This document shows, piece by piece, positions 37,350 through 45,875 of a stretch of 64,000 nt of DNA. Made by a program: the position numbers and the translations under genes. Source of the stretch: CBDFGN01 sp965247065 (lineage in GTDB: Bacteria; Bacteroidota; Bacteroidia; Cytophagales; Cyclobacteriaceae); NCBI GenBank assembly GCA_965247065.1, contig CBDFGN010000006.1, positions 4,402,001-4,466,000 on the forward strand, in the 5' to 3' direction. The notes beneath the pieces are model-generated. The model saw only the letters and a program-made list of their open reading frames with translations, searched no databases and was not told where the DNA came from. Each line of letters begins with the position of its first letter. Position 1 is the first letter of the stretch.

Positions 37350-38642
37350 TTAGGCGTCGGATGGGACAGCAGTCTTGTAAAGAGGAAAGTTGGCCATCCG
37401 TTGATTAACCTCTTGTCTGATCTCCACAAGCACCCCAGGTTGATCATGGTTCTGCAATGCTGTATCTATGAGTTCCACGATCCTTTGCATGTCTGATTCT
37501 TCAAGACCCCTGGTTGTGACCGCAGCCGTTCCAAGTCTCATTCCCGAGGTAACAAAAGGGCTCTTATCGTCAAAGGGTACCATATTCTTGTTAATGGTGA
37601 TATCCGCTTTTTGAAGGGCGGCTTCCGCAACTTTCCCAGTAAGATTTTTTGATCGGAGATCAATTAACATCAGGTGATTGTCAGTGCCCCCGGAGATAAC
37701 CTCATAGCCTCGAGCCATAAAGCCGTCTGACATGACCCGAGCATTACGTTGTACCTGTTTCACGTAATCGCCATAATCATCTGTCAGCGCCTCGCCAAAA
37801 GCCACAGCCTTGGATGCAATGACATGCTCCAACGGTCCACCTTGTGTACCGGGGAAAACCGCTGAATCAATCAAAGATGATAGCATTTTGACTTGCCCTT
37901 TTGGGGTTTTCAAACCCCAGGGATTCTGAATGTCTTCGCCGATGACAATAATCCCGCCTCGGGGTCCCCGAAGGGTTTTGTGGGTTGTGGAGGTTACCAC
38001 ATGACAATGCCTCAAAGGATCATCCAGTAATCCTTTAGCAATGAGACCGGCAGGATGGGCTATGTCGGCCATCACCAGGGCTCCTATCTCATCTGCAATT
38101 TCCCTGAATTGGGCATATTCCCAATCCCGGCTATAAGCGGAGGCACCGACCACAATCAACTTCGGTTTCTCCTGGTACGCCTTTTCCCTGACGAGGCTCA
38201 TATCCACCAATCCAGAATCCCGATCCACTCCGTAGAATACCGCTCGATATAGTTTTCCTGAGAAATTTACCGGACTGCCATGAGTCAAGTGCCCGCCATG
38301 GGAAAGGTCAAAACCCAGGATCGTATCTCCAGTATTCAGAACTGCCAGCATTACCGCCGCATTGGCTTGGGCTCCGGAATGGGGTTGAACATTGGCCCAT
38401 GAGGCTCCAAAAAGCTGCTTCAATCTATCGATGGCCAATTGCTCGGTTTCATCTACAACCTCGCAGCCTCCGTAATAGCGCTTTGCCGGCAACCCTTCTG
38501 CATATTTATTGGTCAATACACTTCCCATCGCCTCCAGAACCTGAGCCGATACGAAGTTCTCCGAAGCGATAAGCTCGAGTCCAGCTTCTTGCCTTTGTTT
38601 TTCCTGATTAATAAGGTCGAAGACCAGTTGATCTCTTTTCAT
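37350..38642 (-). CDS. glyA: Serine hydroxymethyltransferase
   Basis: GlyA is a PLP enzyme that converts serine and tetrahydrofolate to glycine and methylene-tetrahydrofolate, the main source of one-carbon units. The 430-residue sequence has LIASENFVS, the KRYYGGCE loop, VQPHSGAQANAAV, and the PLP lysine in VVTSTTHKTLRGPRGG. ATG 38642 is favoured over an in-frame start at 38663, since a good promoter -7 box covers 38661-38668. It heads the glyA-tatC-rpiB operon. Confidence 0.97.
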   Translation of the reverse strand: MKRDQLVFDLINQEKQRQEAGLELIASENFVSAQVLEAMGSVLTNKYAEGLPAKRYYGGCEVVDETEQLAIDRLKQLFGASWANVQPHSGAQANAAVMLAVLNTGDTILGFDLSHGGHLTHGSPVNFSGKLYRAVFYGVDRDSGLVDMSLVREKAYQEKPKLIVVGASAYSRDWEYAQFREIADEIGALVMADIAHPAGLIAKGLLDDPLRHCHVVTSTTHKTLRGPRGGIIVIGEDIQNPWGLKTPKGQVKMLSSLIDSAVFPGTQGGPLEHVIASKAVAFGEALTDDYGDYVKQVQRNARVMSDGFMARGYEVISGGTDNHLMLIDLRSKNLTGKVAEAALQKADITINKNMVPFDDKSPFVTSGMRLGTAAVTTRGLEESDMQRIVELIDTALQNHDQPGVLVEIRQEVNQRMANFPLYKTAVPSDA

Positions 38643-38660
38643 CTTGTTTTGAGAAAGCCT

Positions 38661-38691
38661 CAAAATTAACCCAAGACTAAGAGTTTTACAA
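38661..38691 (-). promoter_or_regulatory. Candidate promoter of glyA-tatC-rpiB
   Basis: On the minus strand TAATTTTG (38668 to 38661) fits the TAnnTTTG -7 box. TTG at 38691-38689 lies 20 bp upstream as a possible -33 element. The transcript would start near 38655, about 13 nt before the glyA ATG. Confidence 0.55.
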
Positions 38692-38800
38692 TCAATTTGG
38701 TTGATTCAATGGGTATTGAAAATGATGGAATTGGTATTGTGATAGAGCCAGAGGCATTATCAGAACGTACTATATTTGGATAGCGTTCAGAACCTCAATT

Positions 38801-39559
38801 CTAAAGTTGTTCAAGAATGTTAACAGCCTTGCTGCGGTAGGACTTGCCATTCTGGCTCAATTCCACCAGGATCTCTTTAGCCTGATCCAGCTCCCCGTTC
38901 CTAAGGTAGCACAGGCTTAAATACCACTTGGCCTGAATTATTAGACCTGCTTCATTCTCCAAAAGCATGTTGAACTGCTCCTTAGCCAGTTCGATTTTTC
39001 CCAACGCCAGAAGAGCATTACCCAGGTAGAGACGCATGGCCGCATCATCATTTTCGGCCAGCAGCGTCTCAAATTGGGGCGCTGCTTGGACAAAATTATC
39101 TGAATCGTAGGCGGCGTAGGCCAGTTGCTCAGGACTTCGCGCTTCGCTATGGCCTCGCAAGGAACCATTCCCTGTATTAAGGTATGGCTCAAAATTGACC
39201 GCAAATATCTCCTCATGGTCAGGTTTGAGAGATAAATCCCTGAAAAGCCAAACGCTCACCAGGATTAAGGTAAACGAAGCGGCATATTTGAAAAATGGCG
39301 CTCTGGCAATTTGGAACCGATTATGGGGCGTGATTTCGATATCGGGCAAGCTAGCCTCAAGATGCTCAATTTTCGACCGTATGGATGATTTTGCTCCGGA
39401 ATAGCGAATCCCCTCAATCAACAGCTTAAACTTCTCGAAGTCTTCCCGAAAGCTTTTTTCAGCTTGAAGTTTAGATTCAAATTCGGATTGTTCTTCTTTG
39501 CTGAGCTCCTGGTCCAGGTACTTTTCAATTAACTCAATATCTATTTTCCCCTTATTCAT
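38801..39559 (-). CDS. Membrane protein with anti-sigma-like N-terminus and TPR domain
   Basis: The 252-residue product has a cytoplasmic helical region (IELIEKYLDQELSKEEQSEF.., residues 5-50) like the start of Bacteroidota anti-sigma factors but without zinc-binding His/Cys. One membrane segment (FFKYAASFTLILVSVWLF) lies near residue 90, and three TPR-like repeats follow outside (AAYDSDNFVQAAPQFETLL, LGKIELAKEQFNMLLE, NGELDQAKEILVELS). The gene overlaps the end of the ECF sigma gene by 8 bp. I infer that it holds or regulates that sigma factor and senses something in the periplasm. ATG 39559 is chosen; upstream in-frame codons run into the sigma gene. Confidence 0.75.
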   Translation of the reverse strand: MNKGKIDIELIEKYLDQELSKEEQSEFESKLQAEKSFREDFEKFKLLIEGIRYSGAKSSIRSKIEHLEASLPDIEITPHNRFQIARAPFFKYAASFTLILVSVWLFRDLSLKPDHEEIFAVNFEPYLNTGNGSLRGHSEARSPEQLAYAAYDSDNFVQAAPQFETLLAENDDAAMRLYLGNALLALGKIELAKEQFNMLLENEAGLIIQAKWYLSLCYLRNGELDQAKEILVELSQNGKSYRSKAVNILEQL

Positions 39560-40157
39560 AACCTTGACTTTTTGCATTTTCCTCCTCAAACAACCTCTTC
39601 AATCGATTCATGCATTTATATTTTAGATTCTTGGCCGTGTTGGCGTTTTTGTAATTCAAGGTGGTAGTGATTTCTTCCATGGACATTTTGTTGTGGTAGT
39701 ATAATTCTAACATGCTTCTGCATGGATCTCCCAGCTTTTCCAGGCATTTCTCTACCAATTTCAGGTGCCTTTCTTTCTCCACAACCTCCTCACTAGCTTC
39801 CTCCATCACAAGGTCCACCTCATCATAATCTCGGTCGTACCTACTATCGGTCTTCTTTTTCTCCAGTATCTTGTTTTTCCCTATAGCGAACAGGTAAGTC
39901 TTGATACTACTTCTCAAATGGACCAGCTTGTTGTTAGCAACGTTCTCGTAAAAAGCAAGAATTGAAAATTGGTACGCATCCTTTGCCTCTTCCAAATTGC
40001 AACGATAGTTTTTGGTCACCCAAAACAAGAATTCCGATCGATGCTCCTTATAAATAGAGGCAAGTTCATTTTCATCTCCCGATTTTATTTTATCAATCAC
40101 CACCTGGTCATCGTACGGTTGCTTTTTTAATGGAACATTAAGGATTAGGTAACCCAT
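39552..40157 (-). CDS. ECF-type RNA polymerase sigma factor
   Basis: A sigma-70 family factor, 201 residues from ATG 40157. Region 2 is visible as LASIYKEHRSEFLFWVTKNY and AKDAYQFSILAFYENVAN, and region 4 as CLEKLGDPCRSMLELYYHNKMSMEEITTTLNY (split: LGDPCRSMLELYYHNKMSM and EEITTTLNYKN). It should direct RNA polymerase to a small regulon. The next gene, a TPR membrane protein, overlaps it and is the likely regulator. The upstream start at 40238 would add 27 unlikely residues. Confidence 0.88.
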   Translation of the reverse strand: MGYLILNVPLKKQPYDDQVVIDKIKSGDENELASIYKEHRSEFLFWVTKNYRCNLEEAKDAYQFSILAFYENVANNKLVHLRSSIKTYLFAIGKNKILEKKKTDSRYDRDYDEVDLVMEEASEEVVEKERHLKLVEKCLEKLGDPCRSMLELYYHNKMSMEEITTTLNYKNANTAKNLKYKCMNRLKRLFEEENAKSQGYE

Positions 40158-40355
40158 ACTTAGCTGGTAAATCCCGCGATGAACCGGAATGTCTATAAAT
40201 ATAGCTAAAAGTAGCGTCTGACTGCCAAATTTGTCCATTACACGGCTGGCTATTAGGAATGGCGTACGTCAAAACGCTCGTTGTAAAATCCATATATGAT
40301 TTTTGTTTGGGTGACCAACTGCCCTATCTGCTATTAAGAGGAAAAAGTATGAGCC

Positions 40356-40598
40356 ATGATAAAGTTTGACAATCCGGAATCGTTGCGCATCTACCTGGAG
40401 AGCAACGACCACTCCAATATCAAGTTCCGAAAGATTAGGATCCGGAAGGACTCCGGATTTCTTTCGATAAGTACCGATTCCGAGGAACTCTGCATTTCCT
40501 TTGAGATGAATTCGAATCGCAACCCCCTATTTTCAGCCCAGGACATAGTCGACCTGATAACGTCGCTGGATCGCCCGCAGCTTTCTACTTCCTGCTGA
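40356..40598 (+). CDS. Possible small protein, unknown
   Basis: A short ATG-initiated frame of 80 codons (MIKFDNPESLRIYLESN..) with balanced charge and no signal or membrane segment. AGGA (AAGAGGAAAAAG) lies 7-18 bp upstream. It ends 14 bp inside the convergent DUF4105 gene. No family recognised. Composition looks protein-like, but the evidence for expression is thin. Confidence 0.45.
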   Translation: MIKFDNPESLRIYLESNDHSNIKFRKIRIRKDSGFLSISTDSEELCISFEMNSNRNPLFSAQDIVDLITSLDRPQLSTSC

Positions 40599-41781
40599 AC
40601 ATGGTAGTCATTGCCCTGGCGTTGCTCTGGTAAATCATGAATGAACGTAAACCCAGGCTTAGGATAATGGGTAAAGAGGCCCAAGGCAGTTCCTGGGGTA
40701 GCCAGAGCCAAGTTAGGAGTAACCCGGTCATCAGGATGCTGATGATCAGGAAATAAAGGGATAGAAACCGAGGCTTATTAGTTGTCAACAGGAACATGGC
40801 AGCCGGAAAATGAAAGGGATTCATCCATATTAAATTGTAATTGTCTGAGGCCAATTCGTGATCGGTCGCGAACCAGATCAAAGCCGCCCCTAGTCCTACT
40901 AGCCCGACCACGGAAAAGAGACTGACATCCAGCAGGGTCGTTAGCTTGCGGCCTGCGTAAAAGGTCCAGGCAAGAGTAAATGCAAATAAAACCCAAAACA
41001 CCAGGGATGGTGTTAAGAAAGTCCGGCTCTCTTTCGTCGCTTTTGGAGTGGACAGAGCCCTCGTTTCTTTGACCAGGGGTCTAACGCTATCCTCAGAAAA
41101 AATGTGAGCGTGGGCAAAAGCGTCGCGTATATAGTAGGGCAGAAACATATGTTCATATGGGGTAGCGATTCGATCTATTTTCGAACCCAGCCCCAAGTCA
41201 ATTCCGAAATCTCCCCATGGCTGGTATTCTGTACATTCGTCGATCAGCTGCCTAAATGAGGATTTCTTGGTTAAGTAGGTTCCATCAAACTGCACTCGCT
41301 CACCCAATATCTCAACTACTACATCCCTAATTTTGGTCGCGCAGTTGTCAAACAGGTAATTATAGAAGTAATACTGGTTTTCGGGTAGGTTGTTGCGCTC
41401 CAGGAATTCGAACATCAGCTGCTTCTGTTCTCTGGTCATGTTCAAAACCTGCTCTTCTACGGAACGGTTGTTATGGACGTAGTATGAATAATACTGGTCA
41501 AAAGGGGCAGCTCCCAGCCTATAGAGCAGGTGCCCCTTGGCGAAATCTGTATAGAAGTTTGGATTGTCAAAGTCGAAGATCCCGTAATTATAGAATCGAT
41601 CCAGATCGTTTTGAGAATCACGCACTCTGATGCCGCTGTGCCAAAAGGCAGAATACACCTCGGCTTGGTCCGGGCCCAGAGTTAGAATGCTGATCTCGCT
41701 TAATGAGGAAAGACGAGGCTGTCCCGACATGGATAAGGGCAGCAATAATAAAATAAGCAGCGGCCGTAGGTGGGGGATCAC
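40585..41781 (-). CDS. DUF4105 / Lnb-N domain membrane protein
   Basis: The 398-residue exported protein has an N-terminal signal (LLILLLLPLSMSGQ) and a DUF4105 (Lnb N-terminal periplasmic) domain over about residues 25-245. It includes ISILTLGPDQAEVYSAFWHSG, NYGIFDFDNPNFYTDFAKG and NYLFDNCATKIRDVV, the last with the Cys expected of this papain-like fold. Five hydrophobic segments follow in the C-terminal 130 residues. The domain family is linked to lipoprotein N-acylation and other envelope hydrolase functions; the role here is unknown. The start appears to be GTG 41781. A -7 box lies at 41807-41814. Confidence 0.85.
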   Translation of the reverse strand: MIPHLRPLLILLLLPLSMSGQPRLSSLSEISILTLGPDQAEVYSAFWHSGIRVRDSQNDLDRFYNYGIFDFDNPNFYTDFAKGHLLYRLGAAPFDQYYSYYVHNNRSVEEQVLNMTREQKQLMFEFLERNNLPENQYYFYNYLFDNCATKIRDVVVEILGERVQFDGTYLTKKSSFRQLIDECTEYQPWGDFGIDLGLGSKIDRIATPYEHMFLPYYIRDAFAHAHIFSEDSVRPLVKETRALSTPKATKESRTFLTPSLVFWVLFAFTLAWTFYAGRKLTTLLDVSLFSVVGLVGLGAALIWFATDHELASDNYNLIWMNPFHFPAAMFLLTTNKPRFLSLYFLIISILMTGLLLTWLWLPQELPWASLPIILSLGLRSFMIYQSNARAMTTMFSRK

Positions 41782-41806
41782 GAAGGGTTCGGGGCAAATT
41801 ACGAGC

Positions 41807-41814
41807 CAAAGTTA
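41807..41814 (-). promoter_or_regulatory. Candidate -7 box for the DUF4105 gene
   Basis: Minus-strand TAACTTTG fits TAnnTTTG and lies 26 bp before the start codon. No -33 TTG is seen at the usual spacing. Confidence 0.35.
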
Positions 41815-41883
41815 AAAAATTCCGGCTGCTAGTTAGCCCCCTGGCTTGTCCCCGACGATATAAGATTTCAAAGGAAAATCGGA

Positions 41884-42563
41884 TTATTTCAATACCAAAT
41901 GTATCGGAATTGTCATACGGACTTTTACCGCTCTTCCTCTTTGACGGCCCGGCTCCCATTTGGGGGCCCTGTTTTTACCCGGACGGCTTCTACATCGCAT
42001 CCGGCGCCAATTCCTTTAGGGTGGTGGCGTTGGTAATATTTCCGTGCTTATCGATGATGAACTGGATGAAAACCTTCCCATCCACACGCATTCTTACGGC
42101 CTGGTCAGGATATTTAAGCTCAGAACTAACGAATTTGTAGAAAGCTGCCATTCCACCTTTGGGGCGTGGTTGCTGTTCAACAATCGTGAATATTTCTTCA
42201 GCTTCCTCTTAATCCAGGTCATCCAGATCCATTTCATAAACAACGTCGGCTACAATGGTTTCCTCCGAAACCTCAATGTCGAAATCCACTTCGATTTCTC
42301 CATTATTTCTTCGTCATCCACCTCCATAATGTTTGCAACTCTTTGAGTTGGGGGGTACTGGTGGAAGTTGTTCTGTCAGGGGAACGTCCATAATGTCTTC
42401 GAAATTGTCGGTTTTGAGAGCTCCTAAATCGAACATACTCTGACGGTCGTAGAATTTCCACTGGAAAGCCATAATTACCGTCGCGAGGCCTTAGTACCAA
42501 TCCGATGCTCCGGGAACATTTGAATTTCGCTTTTTTCTCTGCTAGTGTGTTCGCGTTTTGCAT
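41884..42563 (-). pseudogene. Decayed energy-transducer TonB gene
   Basis: The minus strand reads as a TonB protein only if the frame is changed several times. The N-terminal piece starts near 42563 (MQNANTLAEKKAKF..). A Pro-rich segment follows (LTEQLPPVPPQLKEL), then an acidic linker (EVDDEEI, EIEVDFDIEVSEETIV..). An in-frame TAA occurs just before EEAEEIFTIVEQQPRPKGG. The TonB domain follows: FYKFVSSELKYPDQAVRM, VDGKVFIQFIIDKHGNIT, a frameshift at DVEAVRV, then WEPGRQRGRAVKVRMTIPIH in the third frame, ending with TAA at 41886-41884. At least three frameshifts and one stop are needed. No membrane segment can be recovered near the N-terminus. Confidence 0.88.
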
Positions 42564-42787
42564 TAAGAAGGGAACTGTAGGCCTTAAGATTGGTTTTGTA
42601 TTTGAGCGAAAGAGGGTTCTTTATGGATTAGCCCCGATTCCCATTAGTAAAGAAGCTCGTCATGGCTTTTGTTTTGGTTCCTAAAGTGGTCAAGTAATGA
42701 AGATTTTTCCTAGATTACCATGATCAAGATTACAAGGGACTCCTGATTTTTGTCAGGTAATCACAAGACCTCTAACCCACTGAATCC

Positions 42788-43798
42788 TTGACTGAAGCTT
42801 TAGCCATAATCTCCAAATTAACGCGTACCAGAGCTGCCAATATTCTTTTGGTCCTGGCCAGCTACTACATTTCCCGGCTGCGAGGAAATCCGGTGCATTG
42901 GGGCAAACCCTTCAGTATGTCGTTCGAACCCACCACTTCATGCAACCTGCGTTGTCCTGAATGTCCGAGTGGATTGAGGTCTTTTACCAGACCTACCGGC
43001 AGTTTAGGACCTGATCTCTTCCATAAGACAATCGACGAAATTAAGGAGCATCTTCTGTACTTGACTTTTTATTTTCAGGGGGAACCTTATTTGAATCCGG
43101 ACTTTTTGTCTATGGTGAAGTATGCATCGGAACGCAAGATCTTTACCTCGACCTCAACTAACGGACACTACCTGGACGATGATAGTTCCCGAAGAACGGT
43201 GGAATCAGGGCTGAACCGGGTCATTATTTCGATCGACGGCGCTGATCAGGAAGCATACTCCAAGTACCGGGTTGGGGGAAGCCTGTCCAGCGTACTTAAG
43301 GGAACTGGCACGCTGGTAAAATGGAAAAGGAGATTGCGAAAAAGAAATCCTGTGATTCTACTTCAGTTCCTGGTTATGCGACACAACCAGCATCAGATTG
43401 AGAGGATGAAGATATTGGGAAAGGAATTGGGTGTTGACCGGGTAGTATTCAAGACCACCCAAATCTATAATCATCAAAGTGGTTCCAGTTTGATCCCCAG
43501 CATTGGTCGTTATTCCAGATATCGACAGAACGGAACAGGGCAATACCAAATCAAGAACAAACTCAGAAACCAATGTTGGAAGATGTGGCATTCTAATGTC
43601 GTCACCTGGGACGGCAAAGTGGTTCCTTGTTGCTTCGACAAGGACGCACAACACTTGCTAGGGGATCTAAAAAAGGAGTCTCTTGCTGAGATTTGGAACG
43701 GCGATGATTACGGCCAGTTTCGGCATAGAGTATTCAAGTCGCGCAGGCAAATTGATATTTGTAGTAACTGCTCTGAAGGCACCACGGTTTGGCTCTAG
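42788..43798 (+). CDS. Radical SAM/SPASM domain protein
   Basis: The 336-residue product has the radical SAM cluster motif CNLRCPEC (CxxxCxxC) near residue 53 and a C-terminal SPASM region with further Cys (CWKMWHSN..VPCCFDKD..CSNCSEG) for auxiliary Fe-S clusters. Such proteins often mature peptides or modify small molecules. No precursor peptide gene is seen beside it, so its substrate is open. The hydrophobic start (ANILLVLASYYISRL) may bind the membrane. The start is TTG 42788. It overlaps the convergent phosphatase gene by 4 bp. Confidence 0.85.
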   Translation: MTEALAIISKLTRTRAANILLVLASYYISRLRGNPVHWGKPFSMSFEPTTSCNLRCPECPSGLRSFTRPTGSLGPDLFHKTIDEIKEHLLYLTFYFQGEPYLNPDFLSMVKYASERKIFTSTSTNGHYLDDDSSRRTVESGLNRVIISIDGADQEAYSKYRVGGSLSSVLKGTGTLVKWKRRLRKRNPVILLQFLVMRHNQHQIERMKILGKELGVDRVVFKTTQIYNHQSGSSLIPSIGRYSRYRQNGTGQYQIKNKLRNQCWKMWHSNVVTWDGKVVPCCFDKDAQHLLGDLKKESLAEIWNGDDYGQFRHRVFKSRRQIDICSNCSEGTTVWL

Positions 43799-44604
43799 TT
43801 CTTAAAGTATTGATTTATCAAATTGATCATTTCGCCATGGACTTGATTTGCAGCCAGGATTTGCCGGCCAAAGACATAATCGTTGCTACCACCAAAATCC
43901 GTTACAATTCCTCCCGCTCTTTCAACGATCAAGGCACCTGCGGCTACGTCCCACGGATTTAGATTGTATTCAAAGAATCCATCGAATTTTCCGCTGGCGA
44001 CGTAGGCAAGATCAATAGCAGCGCTGCCCATTCTACGAACACCGTGGGTCTTGGAAATGAACTCTTGCAGCAACGGCAGATAATTACTTAGCTGGTCGAA
44101 ATTGGTGAATGGGAACCCGGTAGCTACCAGACTTTGAGCCAGGGAGGAGTTGGTCGACACAGCTATTTCCCGGGAATTGCAAAGGGCTGGACCTGAGCTG
44201 GTGGCATGAAAGCATTCATTGCGGCTGGGGTCGAAAATGACACCAAGGACTATTCTGCGACCATGGTCATCATTGCGGGTTTCCATCAAACCGACGCTCA
44301 CTGAAAATACCGGCAGGCCATGGACAAAGTTGGTGGTTCCGTCCAATGGATCAATTACCCAGGTATACTGGTTATTACTTGGCGTTCCCGTACCCTCTTC
44401 GGTAATGAATCCGGCTCCTGGCAGAACGTTTTTGAGTCCATCAACCAATCTTTGCTCCGATTCTTTATCCACGTATGAGACCAGATCGTTAAATCCCTTG
44501 TATTCAACTTTGGACCGGTCAAACGAATTAAACTCAGAAAGCGCGAAGTGGCCTACTGCCTTGCTTATCTCAATAACCCCGGCAATGATGTCCTCTGGTA
44601 CCAT
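43795..44604 (-). CDS. suhB: Inositol monophosphatase family protein
   Basis: A Mg2+-dependent, Li+-sensitive sugar/inositol phosphatase family member, 269 residues. Metal-site motifs are FITEEGTG, WVIDPLDGTTNFVHG and NPWDVAAGALIVERAGG. In bacteria such proteins hydrolyse inositol monophosphate or act with the Nus factors in rRNA transcription. The symbol reflects family resemblance only. It lies 1 bp after the rsmI stop and is probably co-transcribed with it. Confidence 0.85.
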   Translation of the reverse strand: MVPEDIIAGVIEISKAVGHFALSEFNSFDRSKVEYKGFNDLVSYVDKESEQRLVDGLKNVLPGAGFITEEGTGTPSNNQYTWVIDPLDGTTNFVHGLPVFSVSVGLMETRNDDHGRRIVLGVIFDPSRNECFHATSSGPALCNSREIAVSTNSSLAQSLVATGFPFTNFDQLSNYLPLLQEFISKTHGVRRMGSAAIDLAYVASGKFDGFFEYNLNPWDVAAGALIVERAGGIVTDFGGSNDYVFGRQILAANQVHGEMINLINQYFKN

Positions 44605-44605
44605 A

Positions 44606-45271
44606 TTAATTTCTTCCTTTAATAATTATCACATACTCGCCTTTTGGAGATTTGGCTTTTGTCTGACGCAATAGTTCATTTAGATCCCCTCTGATTGTCT
44701 CCTCATGCATTTTGGTTAATTCCCTGGAGATCGATGCCGCTCGATCGCCTCCGAGATGATCGCACAGGTCCTTAATAGTTCGAGCCAGCCGGTAGGGCGA
44801 CTCATAAAGAACCAGGGTCCTTTCTTCATTAACCAATTCCTTTAGGCGGGTCAACCGCCCTTTTTTTGAAGGAAGAAATCCTTCAAAGCAGAATCTGTCG
44901 CATGGCAATCCTGAAGAAATAAGGGCCGGGACCAGGGCTGTGGCGCCTGGAATAGATTGTACTTCCAAACCTCGCTTAAGGCAATGTCTGATCAACAGAA
45001 ACCCCGGATCTGAAATCCCGGGAGTACCTGCGTCAGAGATCAGAGCCATATCCATGCCGGCGATAAGTTTTTGAGTTATAGTAGTTAACGTCTTATGTTC
45101 GTTGAATGAATGAAAGCTTCGCATGGGTGTAGGGATCTGATACTTCTTTAAAAGGATCGAAGAAGTCCGAGTGTCCTCAGCTAATATCAAATCGACCTTC
45201 TTTAGTACGTCTATAGCCCTATGGGTAATGTCTCCCAGGTTTCCTATCGGAGTAGAGACTATAAATAGCAA
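44606..45271 (-). CDS. rsmI: 16S rRNA (cytidine-1402-2'-O)-methyltransferase RsmI
   Basis: RsmI methylates the 2'-O of C1402 in 16S rRNA using SAM. The 221-residue product has the family opening IVSTPIGNLGDITHRAIDVL, LAEDTRTSSILLKKY, and the SAM-site stretch LISDAGTPGISDPGFLL. It is a short form that lacks most of the C-terminal extension. The start is TTG 45271, since the conserved sequence begins within three residues. The pterin dehydratase gene ends 12 bp upstream. Confidence 0.94.
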   Translation of the reverse strand: MLFIVSTPIGNLGDITHRAIDVLKKVDLILAEDTRTSSILLKKYQIPTPMRSFHSFNEHKTLTTITQKLIAGMDMALISDAGTPGISDPGFLLIRHCLKRGLEVQSIPGATALVPALISSGLPCDRFCFEGFLPSKKGRLTRLKELVNEERTLVLYESPYRLARTIKDLCDHLGGDRAASISRELTKMHEETIRGDLNELLRQTKAKSPKGEYVIIIKGRN

Positions 45272-45283
45272 ACTTCAGAGTTA

Positions 45284-45514
45284 TTAGAGCAATTGATCTA
45301 TGGCACGGGCTAAGGCCCGGTCATTTTCAGTGACCGTATTGCCTGCTGAATGCGTGGTTAGCTCAATTATCACTGAATTATATACGTTGCTCCAATTGGG
45401 ATGATGATCCATTTTTTCGGCAATAATCGCCACCTTTGACATAAAACCAAAGGCTTCAACAAAATTTGAGAATTGAAATGTCCGGGTAAGTTTGTTGTTT
45501 TCTTCTTGCCACAT
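45284..45514 (-). CDS. 4a-hydroxytetrahydrobiopterin dehydratase (PCD/DCoH)
   Basis: The 76-residue protein is a short member of the pterin-4a-carbinolamine dehydratase family. It has FVEAFGFMSKVAIIAEKMDHHPNW (split as FGFMSKVAIIAEKMDHHP and NW) with the His-His-Pro active site, then VIIELTTHSAG. It recycles oxidised tetrahydropterin for aromatic amino-acid hydroxylases, though no hydroxylase is seen here. The length is near the family minimum of about 75-100. Confidence 0.88.
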   Translation of the reverse strand: MWQEENNKLTRTFQFSNFVEAFGFMSKVAIIAEKMDHHPNWSNVYNSVIIELTTHSAGNTVTENDRALARAIDQLL

Positions 45515-45580
45515 AGATTTCGAACTTAGGTTTTAGTGAAGGTACTAACTACTAGAACATTTTGAAACCGAAGATGCGCT

Positions 45581-45850
45581 CTACAAAGAAATAATGCCCT
45601 TGATTATGTAGGCGTCTTTGTATATTTTGACAATCTCCTCGCTTGAGTTGATCAATAGTTTGGAAGTGACACTAATGTAATTCTTATTCCGGGAATACTT
45701 GGTGGCAACGGGAAATCCTTCGAAAATCTTGAGGAGCTCTGATTCCTGTTCCACCGGGACAATAAACTTGAACAAATAATCAGCTGGCCAAGTATATTCC
45801 TGATCCAGTTGCTTCCGGAATGAATCCGACAGGTCGTGTTTTTGGGACAT
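45581..45850 (-). CDS. DUF493 family protein
   Basis: The 89-residue product belongs to the small alpha-beta family DUF493 (YbeD-like), which folds like a regulatory ACT domain. Signatures are TWPADYLFKFIVP and SRNKNYISVTSKLLINSSEEIVKIY (given in parts: SRNKNYISVTSKLL, SSEEIVKIYKD). Function unknown. It lies 25 bp after ppiD and probably shares its transcript. Confidence 0.85.
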   Translation of the reverse strand: MSQKHDLSDSFRKQLDQEYTWPADYLFKFIVPVEQESELLKIFEGFPVATKYSRNKNYISVTSKLLINSSEEIVKIYKDAYIIKGIISL

Positions 45851-45875
45851 GAGGATCTCCCCCGAGAGAATGTAA

